A stretch of DNA of 64,000 bases from Tetracentron sinense (GCA_015143295.1 CM026559.1:17188826-17252825); one strand, 5' to 3'; shown: positions 21,412 to 33,722, numbered from the stretch's first letter. The notes: generated from the letters alone by a model not told the origin. Made by a program: numbers and translations.

Positions 21412-21873
21412 TTAGTTGATTGGACCCTTCGGAATTCGAGTAGGAACACCAGGAGGAGCAATGACCCATTGAGAACCAAGGAGTTTAGTGATCAGGGAAC
21501 CAAATGGAAGGGCTCCAACTACAGTTTGAGTTTGATGGGCTTGAATCATCAAATCAATAATGTGTGCGGCAAGATCAATATCATGTCCACGAAGAAGACT
21601 GAACAAAAATCGTGCTCTATCTTCCCTAAGGTCTGCAGTATGAACCTTTGGGTGGATATTGGCACTCATTACTAGGTTTACAAGTCTTGCATCCCTAATG
21701 AGTTTAGACACTTCAATTAGGGAGCCAACCCAAAGTTTAGTAGCACCACAAAGAAAGGTGACTACATTGTTCATAGATTCTTTATCCTCATCATTCTTAT
21801 ATTTATAAGGATAATAAGCATCTGGAACTCGAGGACAACCAAGAAATTTAGCAATCACATTAGGATTTATCAA
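21412..21873 (-). CDS. extra ORF of SIRE-1, putative plant transposon protein domain
   Basis: 153 codons on the element's sense strand, between RT-RNase H and the 3' LTR, where SIRE elements carry an additional (env-position) ORF. Motifs FLGCPRVPDAYYPY, VNLVMSANIHPKVHT, RARFLFSLLRG, IDLAAHIIDLMI and ALPFGSLITKL resemble the 'putative plant transposon protein' domain often found in such ORFs. No signal peptide or membrane segment was seen. It is probably an incomplete fossil. It may have its own promoter (22190-22251). Confidence 0.6.
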   Translation of the reverse strand: MINPNVIAKFLGCPRVPDAYYPYKYKNDEDKESMNNVVTFLCGATKLWVGSLIEVSKLIRDARLVNLVMSANIHPKVHTADLREDRARFLFSLLRGHDIDLAAHIIDLMIQAHQTQTVVGALPFGSLITKLLGSQWVIAPPGVPTRIPKGPIN

Positions 21874-22189
21874 AACAGATTTTTCTAAAGCTCGAGATTT
21901 GAAAGACTAGGTTTTAGAGTTGATTTCAAAAAAATTTGAGTAAAATTCTTGGACCAACTGAATAGGATCAGGACCGGATAAAGTGAGAATATTAAAGCCA
22001 TGGAAGAACAAACGATGCTCTAGGTTTGGAAAATCAACACAGACCAAGATAAGATGAAGACTTACCTTTCACGAATTTGAAAATCCCTGAGATTTGAAAA
22101 GAGTGACCGAAATCAAGATTTGGAAGATGGGAGACCGAGAGATCGCTCTGGAGATTGATGAACAAGTGTATATAAAACATACCAAATGA

Positions 22190-22251
22190 GGGTTTTATAC
22201 CCTGTTCACGATAGACCGATCGATCGGTCCATAATACCGAGCGATCGGTGG
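22190..22251 (-). promoter_or_regulatory. candidate internal promoter of SIRE-1
   Basis: On the minus strand two palindromes (ACCGATCGCTCGGT, ACCGATCGATCGGT; 22215-22251) are followed by CGTGAACAG and GGTATAAAACC (22190-22201). The LTR promoter of the same element has the same order: palindromes, CGTGAACAG, TATA box. The extra ORF starts about 320 bp downstream. Confidence 0.5.
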
Positions 22252-23434
22252 TTTGGAAAATTTTTTATAAAATTTTGACTTAAAACCATTTTTCTCCCCC
22301 TCAACCAAAGTTAGGTTTAAACTCATTTTCACCTCAAAATTACCTAATGACCATGCACTTATGCAATCATTTATTTCATCAAAATCATAAAGAATATTCA
22401 CCCAAGAATTTATATTACATAATAGCTATGAACAAGGATTATGTAAACAACTTTTAGTTTCCATAAGTGATCAATTATGATTTTTGCATCAAATTCACAA
22501 TTAGAGTCAAGAAACACTCAGAAGTAATGTGTGTGTTATATTAAAAATTCATAATATGACTTTGAGGATTGGTTTCATCTTCAACACAAGATTTTGACAT
22601 TATAGCATAAAAGGTACTCTAGAATGTTCAAAAACTAGAATTAAAACCAAGAGACATCCATAGAATTATGATGAGCAATGTTTACCCCACATTTGACCAA
22701 TAAAGTCATTTCATTTTACAGTCAAATTGTACTCATTATGAAAATTCTTTTTGAGTACATTTTATCAGTTCTTTGGCCACTGGTGACTTTCACACAAGTG
22801 AGATGGTAGCCCTCTCTAATGGCAGTGGGGGCTTTCACTCTAACAACCCATATAGATACCTACATTCTGTCTAGGTAGCCATTACTCATTATTTACATCC
22901 ACTAGAAGCTATCACACAAACTCACAGGTAGTCCTTTCCGTGTCAATAATTTTTATAACTAGGGGGCTCACCTTATGGAATTTTAATCACATTGGTTATA
23001 CTAGATTTGATTAATCTAGGGAACCATATGGTATAATATTAGAATCTATAAATAGGAACTAATATCATCTCAAGAATCAGTTAGAGTGCATGTGCAACAC
23101 ATAACATCTTTGTTTACTCAACTCTAATTGAGATTGGTGATCATGATCATGATCATTTTAAATCACAAGATAGAACTAATAGTTGAACTATCCTTATTTA
23201 CTCAATCCTATGGAAAATTTAACCTTGGAATTAGTATTCAATTATGATTTCAAGGAAATAAATTTATGCATAAAGATAGGAGAGAAGGACATACAAACAC
23301 ACAATTTTTTGCAACATTTTTCAATTTTTTGAATGTTTTTGGATTTTTATGAATTAAAGAAAACAAAAATAAAAAATAGCTCTATGACATAAATGAAACA
23401 AGAAGAACACATAGACTATAAAGAAAGCACACCA
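22252..23434 (-). other. SIRE-1 interval between RT-RNase H and extra ORF
   Basis: 1.2 kb of AT-rich sequence with no gene recognised. A long untranslated interval at this place is usual for SIRE elements with an extra ORF. Confidence 0.55.
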
Positions 23435-24670
23435 TCACTCAACTCTGCACAAACCAATGAATTTCATAAGGAACTCAAACCTAAGGGAATCTAAGGGTTT
23501 TGTGAGAATGTCTGCAAATTGTTTCTCTGTTTGGACATACTCAATACACACAACATTTTGCTCAACTAGATCACGAATGAAGTGATGCCTAATGTCAATG
23601 TGTTTTGTGCGAGAATGTTGAACGAGATTTTTTGAAATATTGATAGCACTTGAATTATCACAATACACAGTCATAGTGCTTTGTTCAATCCCGTAATCAT
23701 GCAACATCTGCTTCATCCACAGAAGTTGAGTGCAATAACTGCTAGCTGCTATGTACTCAGCTTCGGCAGTGGACAATGAAATTGAATTCTGCTTTTTGCT
23801 AAGCCAAGCAACTAAGCAGTTTCCAACATAGAAACACCCTCCAGATGTGCTCTTCCTATCATCAGCATTTTCGGCCCAGTCGGCATCGGAATATCCAACT
23901 ATTGTGGCATTGGTATCAAAAGAATACCAGAGGCCAAATGATAGAGTTTCACTCACATAACGAATGATACGCTTGACTGCAAGCAAGTGAGACTCTTTTG
24001 GGCTCGCTTGATAGCGGGCACATGCTCCAACACTAAAGGCAATGTCTGGTCTAGTGGTAGTTAGGTAGAGCAAACTACCAATCATGCTTCTATAAGAAGT
24101 TTGTTCAACATCCTTGCCTGAAGCATCTTTAATAAGTTTTGTAGTAGAACTCATAGGAGTCCTTGCATGCTTAGCAGAGCTCATGCCAAATTTCTTCACC
24201 AGATTTTTAGCATATTTGATTTGAGATACTGAGATCCCAGAATCTAATTGCTTGATCTGAAGACCAAGGAAGAAACTCAGCTCACCAACCATGGTCATTT
24301 CAAATTCATTTTTCATTTGTTCAGCAAATGAAAGAGCATGTAAGTCTAATATGGAACCAAACACAATGTCATTAACATATATCTGGGCGATGACAATATC
24401 ACCTTTCACATTCTTTATGAAAAGGGTTCTGTCTACTCCCCCTCTCAAAAATCCATTTTCCAAGAGATAAGTAGTCAACCTCTCATACCAAGCTCTTGGA
24501 GCTTGCTTTAAACCATAGAGGGCCCTTTTTAACTGATAGACTTGATCAAGGTGATGTGGATCTTCAAACCCTTTTGGTTGTTCCTCATAAACTTCCTCCT
24601 GTAGAATGCCATTCAGAAAGGCACTCTTAACATCCATTTGAAAAAGCTTGAATTTCATATGGCAAGCCAC
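23435..24670 (-). CDS. pol: copia reverse transcriptase - RNase H (SIRE-1)
   Basis: A 411-codon open stretch. Motifs: LFQMDVKSAFLNGILQEEVY, QPKGFEDP, LKRALYGLKQAPRAWYERL, GELSFFLGLQIKQ, YRSMIGSLLYLTTTRPDIAF, GYSDADWAENADDRKSTSGG, WLSKKQNSISLSTAEAEYIA, HIDIRHHFIRD, FADILTKPL. These follow the RVT_2 and copia RNase H order and are closest in style to SIRE/Maximus. The protein copies element RNA into cDNA. The N-terminal part of the RT domain continues upstream of the listed start. Confidence 0.92.
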   Translation of the reverse strand: MACHMKFKLFQMDVKSAFLNGILQEEVYEEQPKGFEDPHHLDQVYQLKRALYGLKQAPRAWYERLTTYLLENGFLRGGVDRTLFIKNVKGDIVIAQIYVNDIVFGSILDLHALSFAEQMKNEFEMTMVGELSFFLGLQIKQLDSGISVSQIKYAKNLVKKFGMSSAKHARTPMSSTTKLIKDASGKDVEQTSYRSMIGSLLYLTTTRPDIAFSVGACARYQASPKESHLLAVKRIIRYVSETLSFGLWYSFDTNATIVGYSDADWAENADDRKSTSGGCFYVGNCLVAWLSKKQNSISLSTAEAEYIAASSYCTQLLWMKQMLHDYGIEQSTMTVYCDNSSAINISKNLVQHSRTKHIDIRHHFIRDLVEQNVVCIEYVQTEKQFADILTKPLDSLRFEFLMKFIGLCRVE

Positions 24671-26273
24671 AACTAGAAGAATTCTGATTGATTCTAGCTT
24701 GGCAACAGGAGCAAAGGTTTCGTCGAAGTCAATGCCTTCAATTTGGGTGTATCCTTATGCAACTAACCTAGCCTTATTTCTTATGATAGTACCTTTTTCA
24801 TCAGATTTGTTCTTGAAAATCCATTTGGTACCTATCACATTTGTATTGTTAGGCCTAGGTACTAAATACCAAACATCATTCCTAGTAAACTGAAGTAACT
24901 CTTCTTGCATTGCATTTATCCAATTATCATTTGCAAGGGCTTCAGCTACATTCTTGGGTTCAAAAGATGAAGTATAGCAAATCTAGCTAACTTCATTTTC
25001 AATTTGTTTCCTCGTTCCCACTCCACTTTCAAGATCACCAATGATATCAGTGGAGGTGTGAGGACTCATGACCCTAGGATGTGTAGGTTTTAATGGAGAT
25101 GATTGCTTAGTAATAAGTGGAGTTGAAGCAGTTTCAACATTTTCATTTTCAGCACTTTCATCATCCTCAAGTTGCACATTTTTAACACCGAAGTCATCCA
25201 CAACTACATTGATGGACTCCATAATTGTAGAAGTTCTCAAGTTATACACTTGATAAGCTCTACTATTGGTGGAATACCCAAGAAATATCCCTTCATCACT
25301 CCGGGATTCAAATTTGCCCAGTTGCTCTCTATCCTTAAGGATATAGCATTTACTTCCAAATTCTCGAAAGTACTTGACATTGGGTTTTTTGTTATTCTAC
25401 AACTCATATGGGGTTTTCCTTGTTCCAGGCCTTAGAAAAACTCGATTAACAATATAGCAAGCAGTATTAACTGCCTCAGCCCAGAAATGAGAAGCTAGAT
25501 TGTTGCTATGAAGCATAACTCTAGCCATCTTTTGGAGAACCCTGTTCTTCCTCTCCACAACACCATTCTGTTGAGGTGTAATGGGTGCAGAAAATTCATG
25601 TTTGATACCTGACTCACCACAAAAGTCGTTGTACTTAGAGTTTTCAAACTCCTTTCCATGATCACTTCGAATTCTAGTGATTGGGCATCTTTTCTGAATT
25701 TTTATTTTTCAAGCAAATACTTTTGAAATTTTCAAAAGCATCGGATTTCTCTCTTATAAATTCCACCCATGACATTCTGGAGAAATCATCAACCATGACT
25801 AGGATGTATCGCTTTCCGCCTAGGCTTTCAGTTCTTGTAGGACCCATAAGATCCATATGAATTAATTCCAGTGGATGTGAAGTGGCAATACTAGAAGTCT
25901 TCTTATGTGGGGTTCTAATTTGTTTACCAATCTAGCATGGCCCACACACAGCAGTAGAAGGCTTTCCTAGTTTGGGCACACCTCTCACAAGCTCTTGCTT
26001 TGAGATTTTGCATAGGTCTTTGATTCTTCGGTGCCACAGATCAACCTCCTCAATTTTAGCCCTATTACAGACATTTGAGGGATTAGAACTAGGGATTAAG
26101 CCGTAGCAATTGCCAGTGGTTCTCAACCCTTCTAGAACACACTTACCTTTACCATTAATGACTAGGCATTTATTTTGGGTAAAGTGCACAGCATGGTTAT
26201 CATCACATAGTTGACTTATGCTAATCAAATTAGCTTTCAGTCCTTCAACAAATAAGGCATTTTTCAATTTTAA
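24671..26273 (-). pseudogene. pol: copia integrase region and RT start (SIRE-1)
   Basis: Minus-strand pieces show the GAG-pre-integrase domain (LKANLISISQLCDDNHAVHF, VDLWHRRIKDL, CGPC), the integrase core (MDLMGPTRTESLGGKRYILV, DDFSRMSWVEF) and the acidic linker before RT (PRVMSPHTSTDIIGD). The region is broken in several places. It stops at copy C, whose left LTR begins at 26274. Confidence 0.85.
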
Positions 26274-26485
26274 TGTAGCACCCTGGACTTTTTCATCCTT
26301 AATGAATAGCACCTTCGTAGCTAATTGGCCGTTTTTGTAGTCTAATTAATAAATAAGGGAGAAATCGGAAATTTCGAAATGTTAGAAATGTTTGTTTTCG
26401 AAAGACGGATCCAACGCAAGTTGAATCGTCAAAATTCGACGAGCAAGTCAAAAGATATGGTCAAAACAGTCCAGACATACAGAGC

Positions 26486-26670
26486 ACCGATCGCTCGGTC
26501 CAGTCAGCGATCGATCGGTCCATAACCGATCGATCGGTAGCTATCGCACGGTCAGAAATTTTGTATAGGGAAATTTTCCAGAGAGTGAGTTTTTGACCGG
26601 TCGATCGGTCATAAACACCGATCTCTCGGTAGGCAACCGATCGATCGGTCATAACCACCGATCGCTCGGT
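26486..26670. promoter_or_regulatory. palindrome array in copy C 5' LTR
   Basis: About seven ACCGATCG(A/C)TCGGT copies in the same order as in copies A and B. Confidence 0.75.
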
Positions 26671-27660
26671 CTTCGCGTTTTTTTGCAGAAATTTTAGTAA
26701 GGGCGTTTTCATCTTTTCGGTGTTAAACCCTTACCCATAAGGGTTTGCTCGACCCTTTGAGGCCTCACTTACAACATTTGAGGGATTTTGAGAGATAGAG
26801 AGAGAAGAGGAGAAAGCTCTAACCTAGGGTTTGGTTTTGAGAAGGAAATCAAATGGGGTTTAAGAACCATAGCTCACCCCAACTCGAGTTGCTTCAAAAT
26901 CGAGGCTCAAGCTCGTGTGTGTGAATCATTCTCCAAGCTAGGGCAGCAATCCAAACACGTTTTTGAAAGGGGTTTCTTCCCCAACTCAAGTCTCCTTCAA
27001 GAAAAAGGTGTTCTTCTTTCAAGTTGGAGCTTCAATCAAGGTTTCTACCAAGGATCAAGCCTTGATCTAAGGTTAGTACACCCTACTAACTTACCCTAGT
27101 AATAAATCTAGGTTTTCCTTATGAAATATGATTCTTGTTAGTATGTTTTGTTCTTTACAAAATGTGTTATCTATAATAAATATAAACAAGATAAAGAAAG
27201 GGTAGGGATGCTTGGATGGAGGTTGGATACGGCGATTGGATGCCGAATGTGTGATGTATGATGTGTGGGTTGTGGATTGGAAAATGGAGGATGGGCATAG
27301 TACAAATAACAAACTTACCATTGTGTGATTGAATGGAAAATATGCATTTAAAAGAAGGAGATAAACTACTAAGGAATAATGTATGAAAGTGTTTGACAAA
27401 ATACCTAAACTATGAATAAATGATCTCAATGAAGAATATAGAAATGGGTTTTATGCATGCGTTCTTATAAATGATAGATTGATCAAATGTTATGCAAACT
27501 ACTTATGGTACCTATGTTCATATCATGAATTGAATTAAAATGTCATATTTTGGTTATTCCCACTATCATGATTGTCACTATGGACACGTACACGAGCACG
27601 CATGATAGCATGAACCGTGATTTCAAGAGCATGTGCATATAATAAACAACAAGAAAATAT

Positions 27661-27911
27661 TGCATGTCAAGGAGGCTGGTAGCCCAGGGACATTCGGGTG
27701 CTAGCCTCTGGCTCACAAGTGCATTGCATAACAAGGAGGTTGGTAGCCCAGGGACATTCGGGTGCTAGCCTCTGACTCACAAGTTCATTGCATAACAAGG
27801 AGGTTGGTAGCCCAGGGACATTCGGGTGCTAGCCTCTGGCTCACAAGTGCATTGCATATCAAGGAGGTTGGCAGCCCAGGGAGATTCGGGTGCTAGCCTC
27901 TGGCTCACAAG
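27661..27911 (+). repeat. tandem array, four units of about 64 bp
   Basis: Unit: CAAGGAGGTTGGTAGCCC, AGGGACATTCGGGTGCTAGC, CTCTGGCTCACAAGTGCATT. The arms GAGG..GTAGCCC and GGGTGCTAGCCTC pair. The right LTR of the same element has five units. Confidence 0.92.
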
Positions 27912-28199
27912 TTACAAGATGGAGGTTTACAAGATGATGATCATGCATTCATGCATGCACGCATATATGATTTCTACGAGGCATACCGGGACATGACAGG
28001 GGTTTTCAAGCATGAGTTTTATCGGTGTTTTCGCATTCATGTACGCACATCAGGATACTTGTATTGTGTTATGCCCTATACTGTTTCTTTGTGATGTTTC
28101 TATTACTACTTGTATGATATTACTATTGTGTGTTTTATTATTGTTATGGTCTGCTAGTAGCTTGTACTCGCTGAGTATTCCATGCTCAGCCGTACTTTC

Positions 28200-28340
28200 A
28201 TGTCGGTAGGTACTGAGGGAGCCCTCGACCCGGAGCCTTGGGTCGAGGAAGAGTATATAGAGGAGAGAGAGCCGGCTATTCCATTACAGTCTCAGGCGGA
28301 CCGAGACCTCGATGCGTGGCCATACCTCGACTACTGTTGA
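28200..28340 (+). CDS. LTR-encoded acidic peptide, 46 aa (copy C, 5' LTR)
   Basis: Begins MSVGTEGALDPEPWVEEEY and ends LDAWPYLDYC. Against copies A and B about half the changed codons are synonymous. The function is unknown. Confidence 0.55.
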   Translation: MSVGTEGALDPEPWVEEEYIEEREPAIPLQSQADRDLDAWPYLDYC

Positions 28341-28619
28341 GGGGAGAGTATGAGAGGGTCTTGTGTATTTTGATAGGTGGGCCTGTCCACCTTAGACTTA
28401 GACATGTCTTGTATTTATGTTAACTTGGAATACTATTTTGGATAATCAGAAGAAATGAAAATTTGTTTACGCTTCCGCATATATGATAGCTTTCGTACTC
28501 TGATTATCGTTGTTAGTACTGTATTTTATCTTGTGCATTACAGGATGGTTTGATAGGTACGCAGTGTGACACCTAAAATATCTCTAAACTCTTAGGGGGT
28601 ATTTCGGGGCGTTACAGAG

Positions 28620-28631
28620 TGGTATCAGAGC
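28620..28631 (+). other. primer binding site, initiator Met tRNA (copy C)
   Basis: TGGTATCAGAGC, an exact match to the usual plant initiator-Met site, lies three bases after the LTR end. Confidence 0.95.
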
Positions 28632-28942
28632 TCTAGGCATTAGAGTCCCTAGGGTCACTTAGATGATTGAACAAGGTATTAGAATCACCTTAGAGAGTTG
28701 TATTCCAAGTATAGACTAACAAGTTAGTCTTAGTCAAAATGGGTTGAACTTCAACCGAACATAGAGTCCTACGCTAGGACCACGGATTGTATGTTATGCT
28801 ATTGTGTTATATACCATGTGTACATTATTTGTGTTGTACTTATTAAATGTGCTTGATGAATATGTATTAAGTGAATTGCGAAATTGTACTAAATGCGTAT
28901 CCAAGTTAGACTCATGTTGTATTGTCGTTCTCAGGAGAAATC

Positions 28943-30196
28943 ATGAGACGCAATACCCGGGGTCGCGGGTACAACACGAGGGGTAATGGAGGTGATGCTC
29001 CATCGGGTGATGATCAACCCGACTTTGCTCAAGCATTCGCATCCATAGCCGAGACTTTGGCTATGTTGGCGGCAAGGCAACCAGCCACTCTACCTAATGC
29101 GGCACTCATACCGGCTCCTCCTAACCGAGCCCAAGCCGGGATAGAAGCTTTTCGGAGGATGAGGCCTCCAACTTTTTGTGGAAGCATTGATCCACTTGTT
29201 GCCGAGGGTTGGATCCGGCAACTTGAGAAGATATTCTCGGTATTAGCACCTACTGAAGTGGAAAGGGTCACATGGGCCGCCTTTATGCTTGAAGGTGAGG
29301 GCGATCATTGGTGGAAGTCTGCACTTCGGACCCGAGAGTTGACTCGGTAAGGTCAAGATTGGACTTGGGAGGAATTCTTGAAGGTTTTCAACAAGAAGTA
29401 TTTTCCGGTCGGGATGAAAGAAAAGATGGAAGTCGAATTCATTACCTTGGAGCAAGGTAATATGTCCGTAGCGGCTTATGAAGCCAAATTTTCGGAGCTA
29501 TCTCGATTTGCTCCACACATGATAGCGACCGAGGCTATAAAGGCCCAGAAATTTGAGAGGGGGTTGAAGGCCTATCTCAAGGACCGAGTCTTGATGTTTA
29601 GACATGAGACATATTCCGAAGTTGTTGATAAAGCACTATTGGCCGAGTCGAACTCCGAGGAGTTCTTCAAAAGGAGAGGAATGGAAAAAGGACAGTCGAG
29701 TAGTTCAGGGGAGAAAAGAGCAAGGATGAGCTTGTATCAGTCTGCAGGGCCGGCTCAGTCACAGAGGATGTATTCAGCACCACAGGCTCCCCGCTCTTTT
29801 GCTCCACCGGCTTTTCGCCCGGCTACCTCATATGCTCCTCGCCCCGCAGTTACTCAGGCTACGGGATATGCTCCGTCCTCCTATTTGCATGATGATTACA
29901 CTCTTTGTGGGAGGAGGCATCCAGCGGGAGAATGCTGGAGAGTTTCAGGAAGTTGCTTCCATTGTGGTGACCAAGGCCACATGGTCAGAGATTGTCCCCG
30001 GCGTCAATTGCCAACTCAGTCTTCAGGGTGCAGGCCCCCGATTAGGCAGACATCTCAACCTAGCTCTTCTCAGGCTTCGAGGGCCTCACCGTCTACACGG
30101 CCTCCTCGCCCAGCCACACAGGGTCGAGTTTTCGCCCTATCAGAGAGAGACGCATGTGCATCCGACGATGTCGTGCAAGGTACGCACGAATTCTAG
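28943..30196 (+). pseudogene. gag: gypsy gag (copy C), broken
   Basis: Starts at ATG 28943 with MRRNTRGRGYNTRG, as in copy B. It carries the capsid region (FCGSIDPLVAEGWIRQLEKI, MSVAAYEAKFSELSRFAP) and two zinc knuckles (second: CFHCGDQGHMVRDC). The stretch just before the ATG reads TATTGTCGTTCTCAGG and resembles a 3' splice site. Confidence 0.88.
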
Positions 30197-30311
30197 AGTT
30201 TAAATTGTGTAAAATTTCTATGGTTTGTTTTGTGAGTTTCTATACTAAGGGTTACCTATGTATGATGCTTGTTGTTTGAAATCTACTAATAGTAGTCACT
30301 TAATCGCACAG
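30180..30311 (+). other. intron-like interval between gag and pol (132 bp)
   Basis: GTACGC donor after GTGCAAG, and CGCACAG acceptor before GCGCTTT. TATACTAAGG lies inside. Counterpart of 14843-14977. Confidence 0.55.
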
Positions 30312-33300
30312 GCGCTTTGTTAGTGAACGAATGTCTTGCCCGAGTGTTGATCGACACAGGATCCACTCACTCCTTTGTGTCGCCTAGTTTCGCAAAGGGA
30401 TTTTTGACTGAGGCTACTCCGTTAAAGCAGGAGTTGACCATTGCAACTCCACTCGGCAAGTCAGTTGATACGGACAAGATATTCAGGGATAGTGTGGTTC
30501 AAGTGGGGGAGAATGAACTGTTAGCCGATCTCATCGTCCTAGATTTTCAAGACTTGGATTTTGAAGTCATCTTAGGGATGGATTGGTTGTCAAGCCATCA
30601 CGAGCATGTTGCGTGTTTTGAGAAGATGGTGAATTTCAAGCCGGAAGGGGGTAAGCCTTTTCACTTCCGAGGATTAAGAGAGAGGGATATTGCTCGCCTC
30701 GCAGCCTTGAGTGTAGCAAACCTAGAAGCACAAAACTCCTCGGCCATTCCGGTCGTGAATGATTTCTTGGACGTGTTTCCGGAGGAACTTCCCGGGTTAC
30801 CTCCGAATCGGGAGATTGAGTTCGCTATAGAGCTTACTCCGGGCACCGCTCCGATTTCAAGAGCCCCATATAGAATGGCCCCGATAGAGCTTGAAGAATT
30901 GAAGAAGCAAATTGAGGAGTTACAACAACTTGGTTTCATCCAACCAAGTGTGTCACCGTGGGGAGCTCCGGTCCTTTTTGTAAAGAAGAAAGACGGGTCG
31001 ATGAGAATGTGTATAGACTACCGTCAGTTGAACAAGGTAACTATCAAGAATCGTTATCCCTTGCCAAGGATCGATGACTTGTTCGACCAACTGAAGGGAG
31101 CGAGATTCTTCTCCAAGATTGATCTTAGGTCGGGGTATCATCAGCTAAAGATCAAGTCGGAGGATGTTCTGAAGATGGCTTTCAGGACTCGGTATGGGCA
31201 TTACGAGTTCCTTGTCATGCCTTTTGGGCTGACGAATGCACCGGCGGCATTCATGGATTTGATGAACCTGGTGTTCCGATCTTACTTGGATCGATGCGTG
31301 ATTGTATTCATTGATGACATTTTGGTGTATTCCCAGACACGGGAAGATCACGCACGAGACCTCCGCCTTGCTCTGGAAATGTTGAGAGAGCATAGGCTAT
31401 ATGCCAAATTGAGTAAGTGCGAGTTCTGGTTAGAGAAGGTCGCATTTCTTGGACACGTGGTGTCGGCCGAGGGCATTTCTGTAGATCCAGCCAAGGTTGA
31501 GGCAGTCATGAGTTGGGAGAGGCCCAAGAGCGTCACGGAGATACGTAGTTTCCTCGGATTGGCAGGCTACTACCGGAGATTTGTGGAGGGATTCTCCAGT
31601 TTGGCTGCACCTCTCACCTACTTGACAAGGAAAAATGCAAAGTTCAGTTGGAGTGACCGATGTGAAGTAAGTTTCCAAGAGTTGAAGAAACGCCTCACCA
31701 CAGCCCCTGTCCTTACTGTGCCATCTGGACCTTTTGGGTATGAGGTGTACAGTGATGCCTCGCATGTTGGACTCGGGTGTGTCCTAATGCAACACAAGAA
31801 GGTCATTGCCTATGCATCAAGGCAGTTGAAAGAGCATGAAAAGAACTACCCCACTCACGACTTGGAGCTTGCGGCGGTCGTGTTTGCACTTAAAATTTGG
31901 CGACATTATCTGTACGGGTTGGAGTTCTATGTGTACACGGACCACAAGAGCCTCAAGTATCTCTTTTCCCAAAAAGAGCTAAACTTACGGCAACGGCGTT
32001 GGATTGAGTTCTTAAAGGACTACGAGTGCACTATCCAATATCACCCGGGAAAAGCAAATGTGGTGGCAGACGCTCTGAGTAGGAAACCATCAGGGTTGTT
32101 GGCTCACATGTTGGTGCGGGAATGGAGACTGTTAGACGATTTGGAAAATCTAGACATCAGTGTAAATGATTCTATCCGCAGTCCGGTTTTGGCAAATGTT
32201 ACAGTTCGGCCGTACCTTATAGACTTGATCCAGGAGTATCAAGCCACAGACACTGACTTGTTGGCTTTCCGGGATAAGGAAGTGGCCAAGGGTAGTACGG
32301 ACTTCTCTCTCACTAGCCGAGGTGCTATTACATTCAAGGGAAGGCTTTGTGTCCCAGCCAATGCAGACCTTCGGAGAGAGATTATGGACGAAGCTCACCG
32401 GTCTAAGTATACAGTGCATCCCGGGGGGACAAAGATGTATCGGAACCTCAAGAGTCACTTCTGGTGGCGAAACATGAAGAGGGAGGTTGCGGAGTATGTC
32501 GCACGGTGTTTGGTGTGCCAATAGGTGAAAGCAGAGCATTTGAGACCGGCGGGTCTTTTGCAGTCTCTCCCTATTCCCGAGTGGAAATGGGAACATATCT
32601 CTATGGACTTCATCGTGGGGTTGCCGAAGACCGTTAGGAAGACCGATGCTATATGGGTAGTTGTTGATAGACTCACGAAGTCCGCTCATTTCTTACCGTA
32701 CCGGACTACATTCAACTCCAATCAGTTAGCGGATCTATACATCAAGGAAATAGTCCGATTACACGGGGTGCCAGTGAGTATTGTGTCGGATAGAGACCCA
32801 AGATTCACATCCAGGTTTTGGAAAAGTTTTCAAGACGCAATGGGCTCCCGGTTAGACTTTAGCACCGCTTTCCACCCACAAACCGACGGGCAAACCGAGA
32901 GGGTGAATCAGGTTATTGAAGATATGCTCCGAGCATGTATGCTAGACTTCAAGGGAAGTTGGGAAGATCACCTACCTTTGGTGGAATTCGCTTACAACAA
33001 TAGTTATCAAGAAAGCATACAAATGGCGCCTTTCGAGGCTTTGTACGGAAGGAGTTGTAGATCCCCGTTGTATTGGGATGAAGTGGGAGAAAGGAAGATT
33101 TTGGGCCCCGAGTTAATTGAACAAACCGCGGATAGGGTCAAGCTTATCCGGGAGAGGTTAAAGACCGCACAAGATAGACAGAAAAGCTATGCCGACAACC
33201 GAAGGAGGGATCTTGAATTCCGAGTCGGTGATTTTGTATTTGTGAGGATTTCACCGACCAAAGGTGTTATGCGATTCGGGAAGAGATGCAAGCTTAGCCC

Positions 33301-33643
33301 GAGATATGTGGGTCCGTTCGAGATCATTACTCGAGTTGGCGAGGTGGCTTACCGTGTCGCTTTGCCCGCTCACATGGCGGCGGTCCATAATGTATTCCAT
33401 ATCTCTATGCTCCGGAAGTACATCTCGGATTCTTCTCATGTCATCGAGCTTGATCCGATAGAAATCCGAGAGGACCTCACTTTAGTTGAGAAGCCGGTTC
33501 ATATTTTGGATAGGAGAGATCAAGTGCTTCGCAACAAGACTATTCTGCTAGTCCTCGTGCAATGACAACATCATGCACGAGAAGAAGCCACGTGGGAGCG
33601 TGAAGCCGAAGTCAAAGCAAAGTATCCCGAGTTGTTTGAATAG
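30312..33643 (+). pseudogene. pol: gypsy pol (copy C), broken
   Basis: Protease ([12 protein letters not shown]), RT ([29 protein letters not shown]), RNase H ([12 protein letters not shown]), integrase ([29 protein letters not shown]) and the chromovirus tail ([19 protein letters not shown]) are all present at full length and in the usual order. The sequence is a few percent different from copy B. Confidence 0.9.
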
Positions 33644-33722
33644 ACTTGTGCATATGGCTTGTCATTTTGTTTTGATTTTGTGCATGTATGTATCGTCCAA
33701 ATTTCGGGGATGAAATTTTTGT

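Larger units (their letters stand above)
26274..28616 (+). repeat. 5' LTR of copy C (2343 bp)
   Basis: Runs from TGTAGCACCCTGG to GGGGCGTTACA. It holds a palindrome array (26486-26670), four tandem units, the hairpin (28170-28190) and the acidic ORF. A leader with the plant-like 'ACCCTAC...TTACCCTAG' stretch lies near 27080. Confidence 0.94.

Noticed and set aside
27661-27911. Possible CRISPR-like repeat-spacer array
   Set aside because: The whole unit is repeated, not short repeats with unique spacers. The array sits inside a plant LTR and is present in both LTRs of the element.
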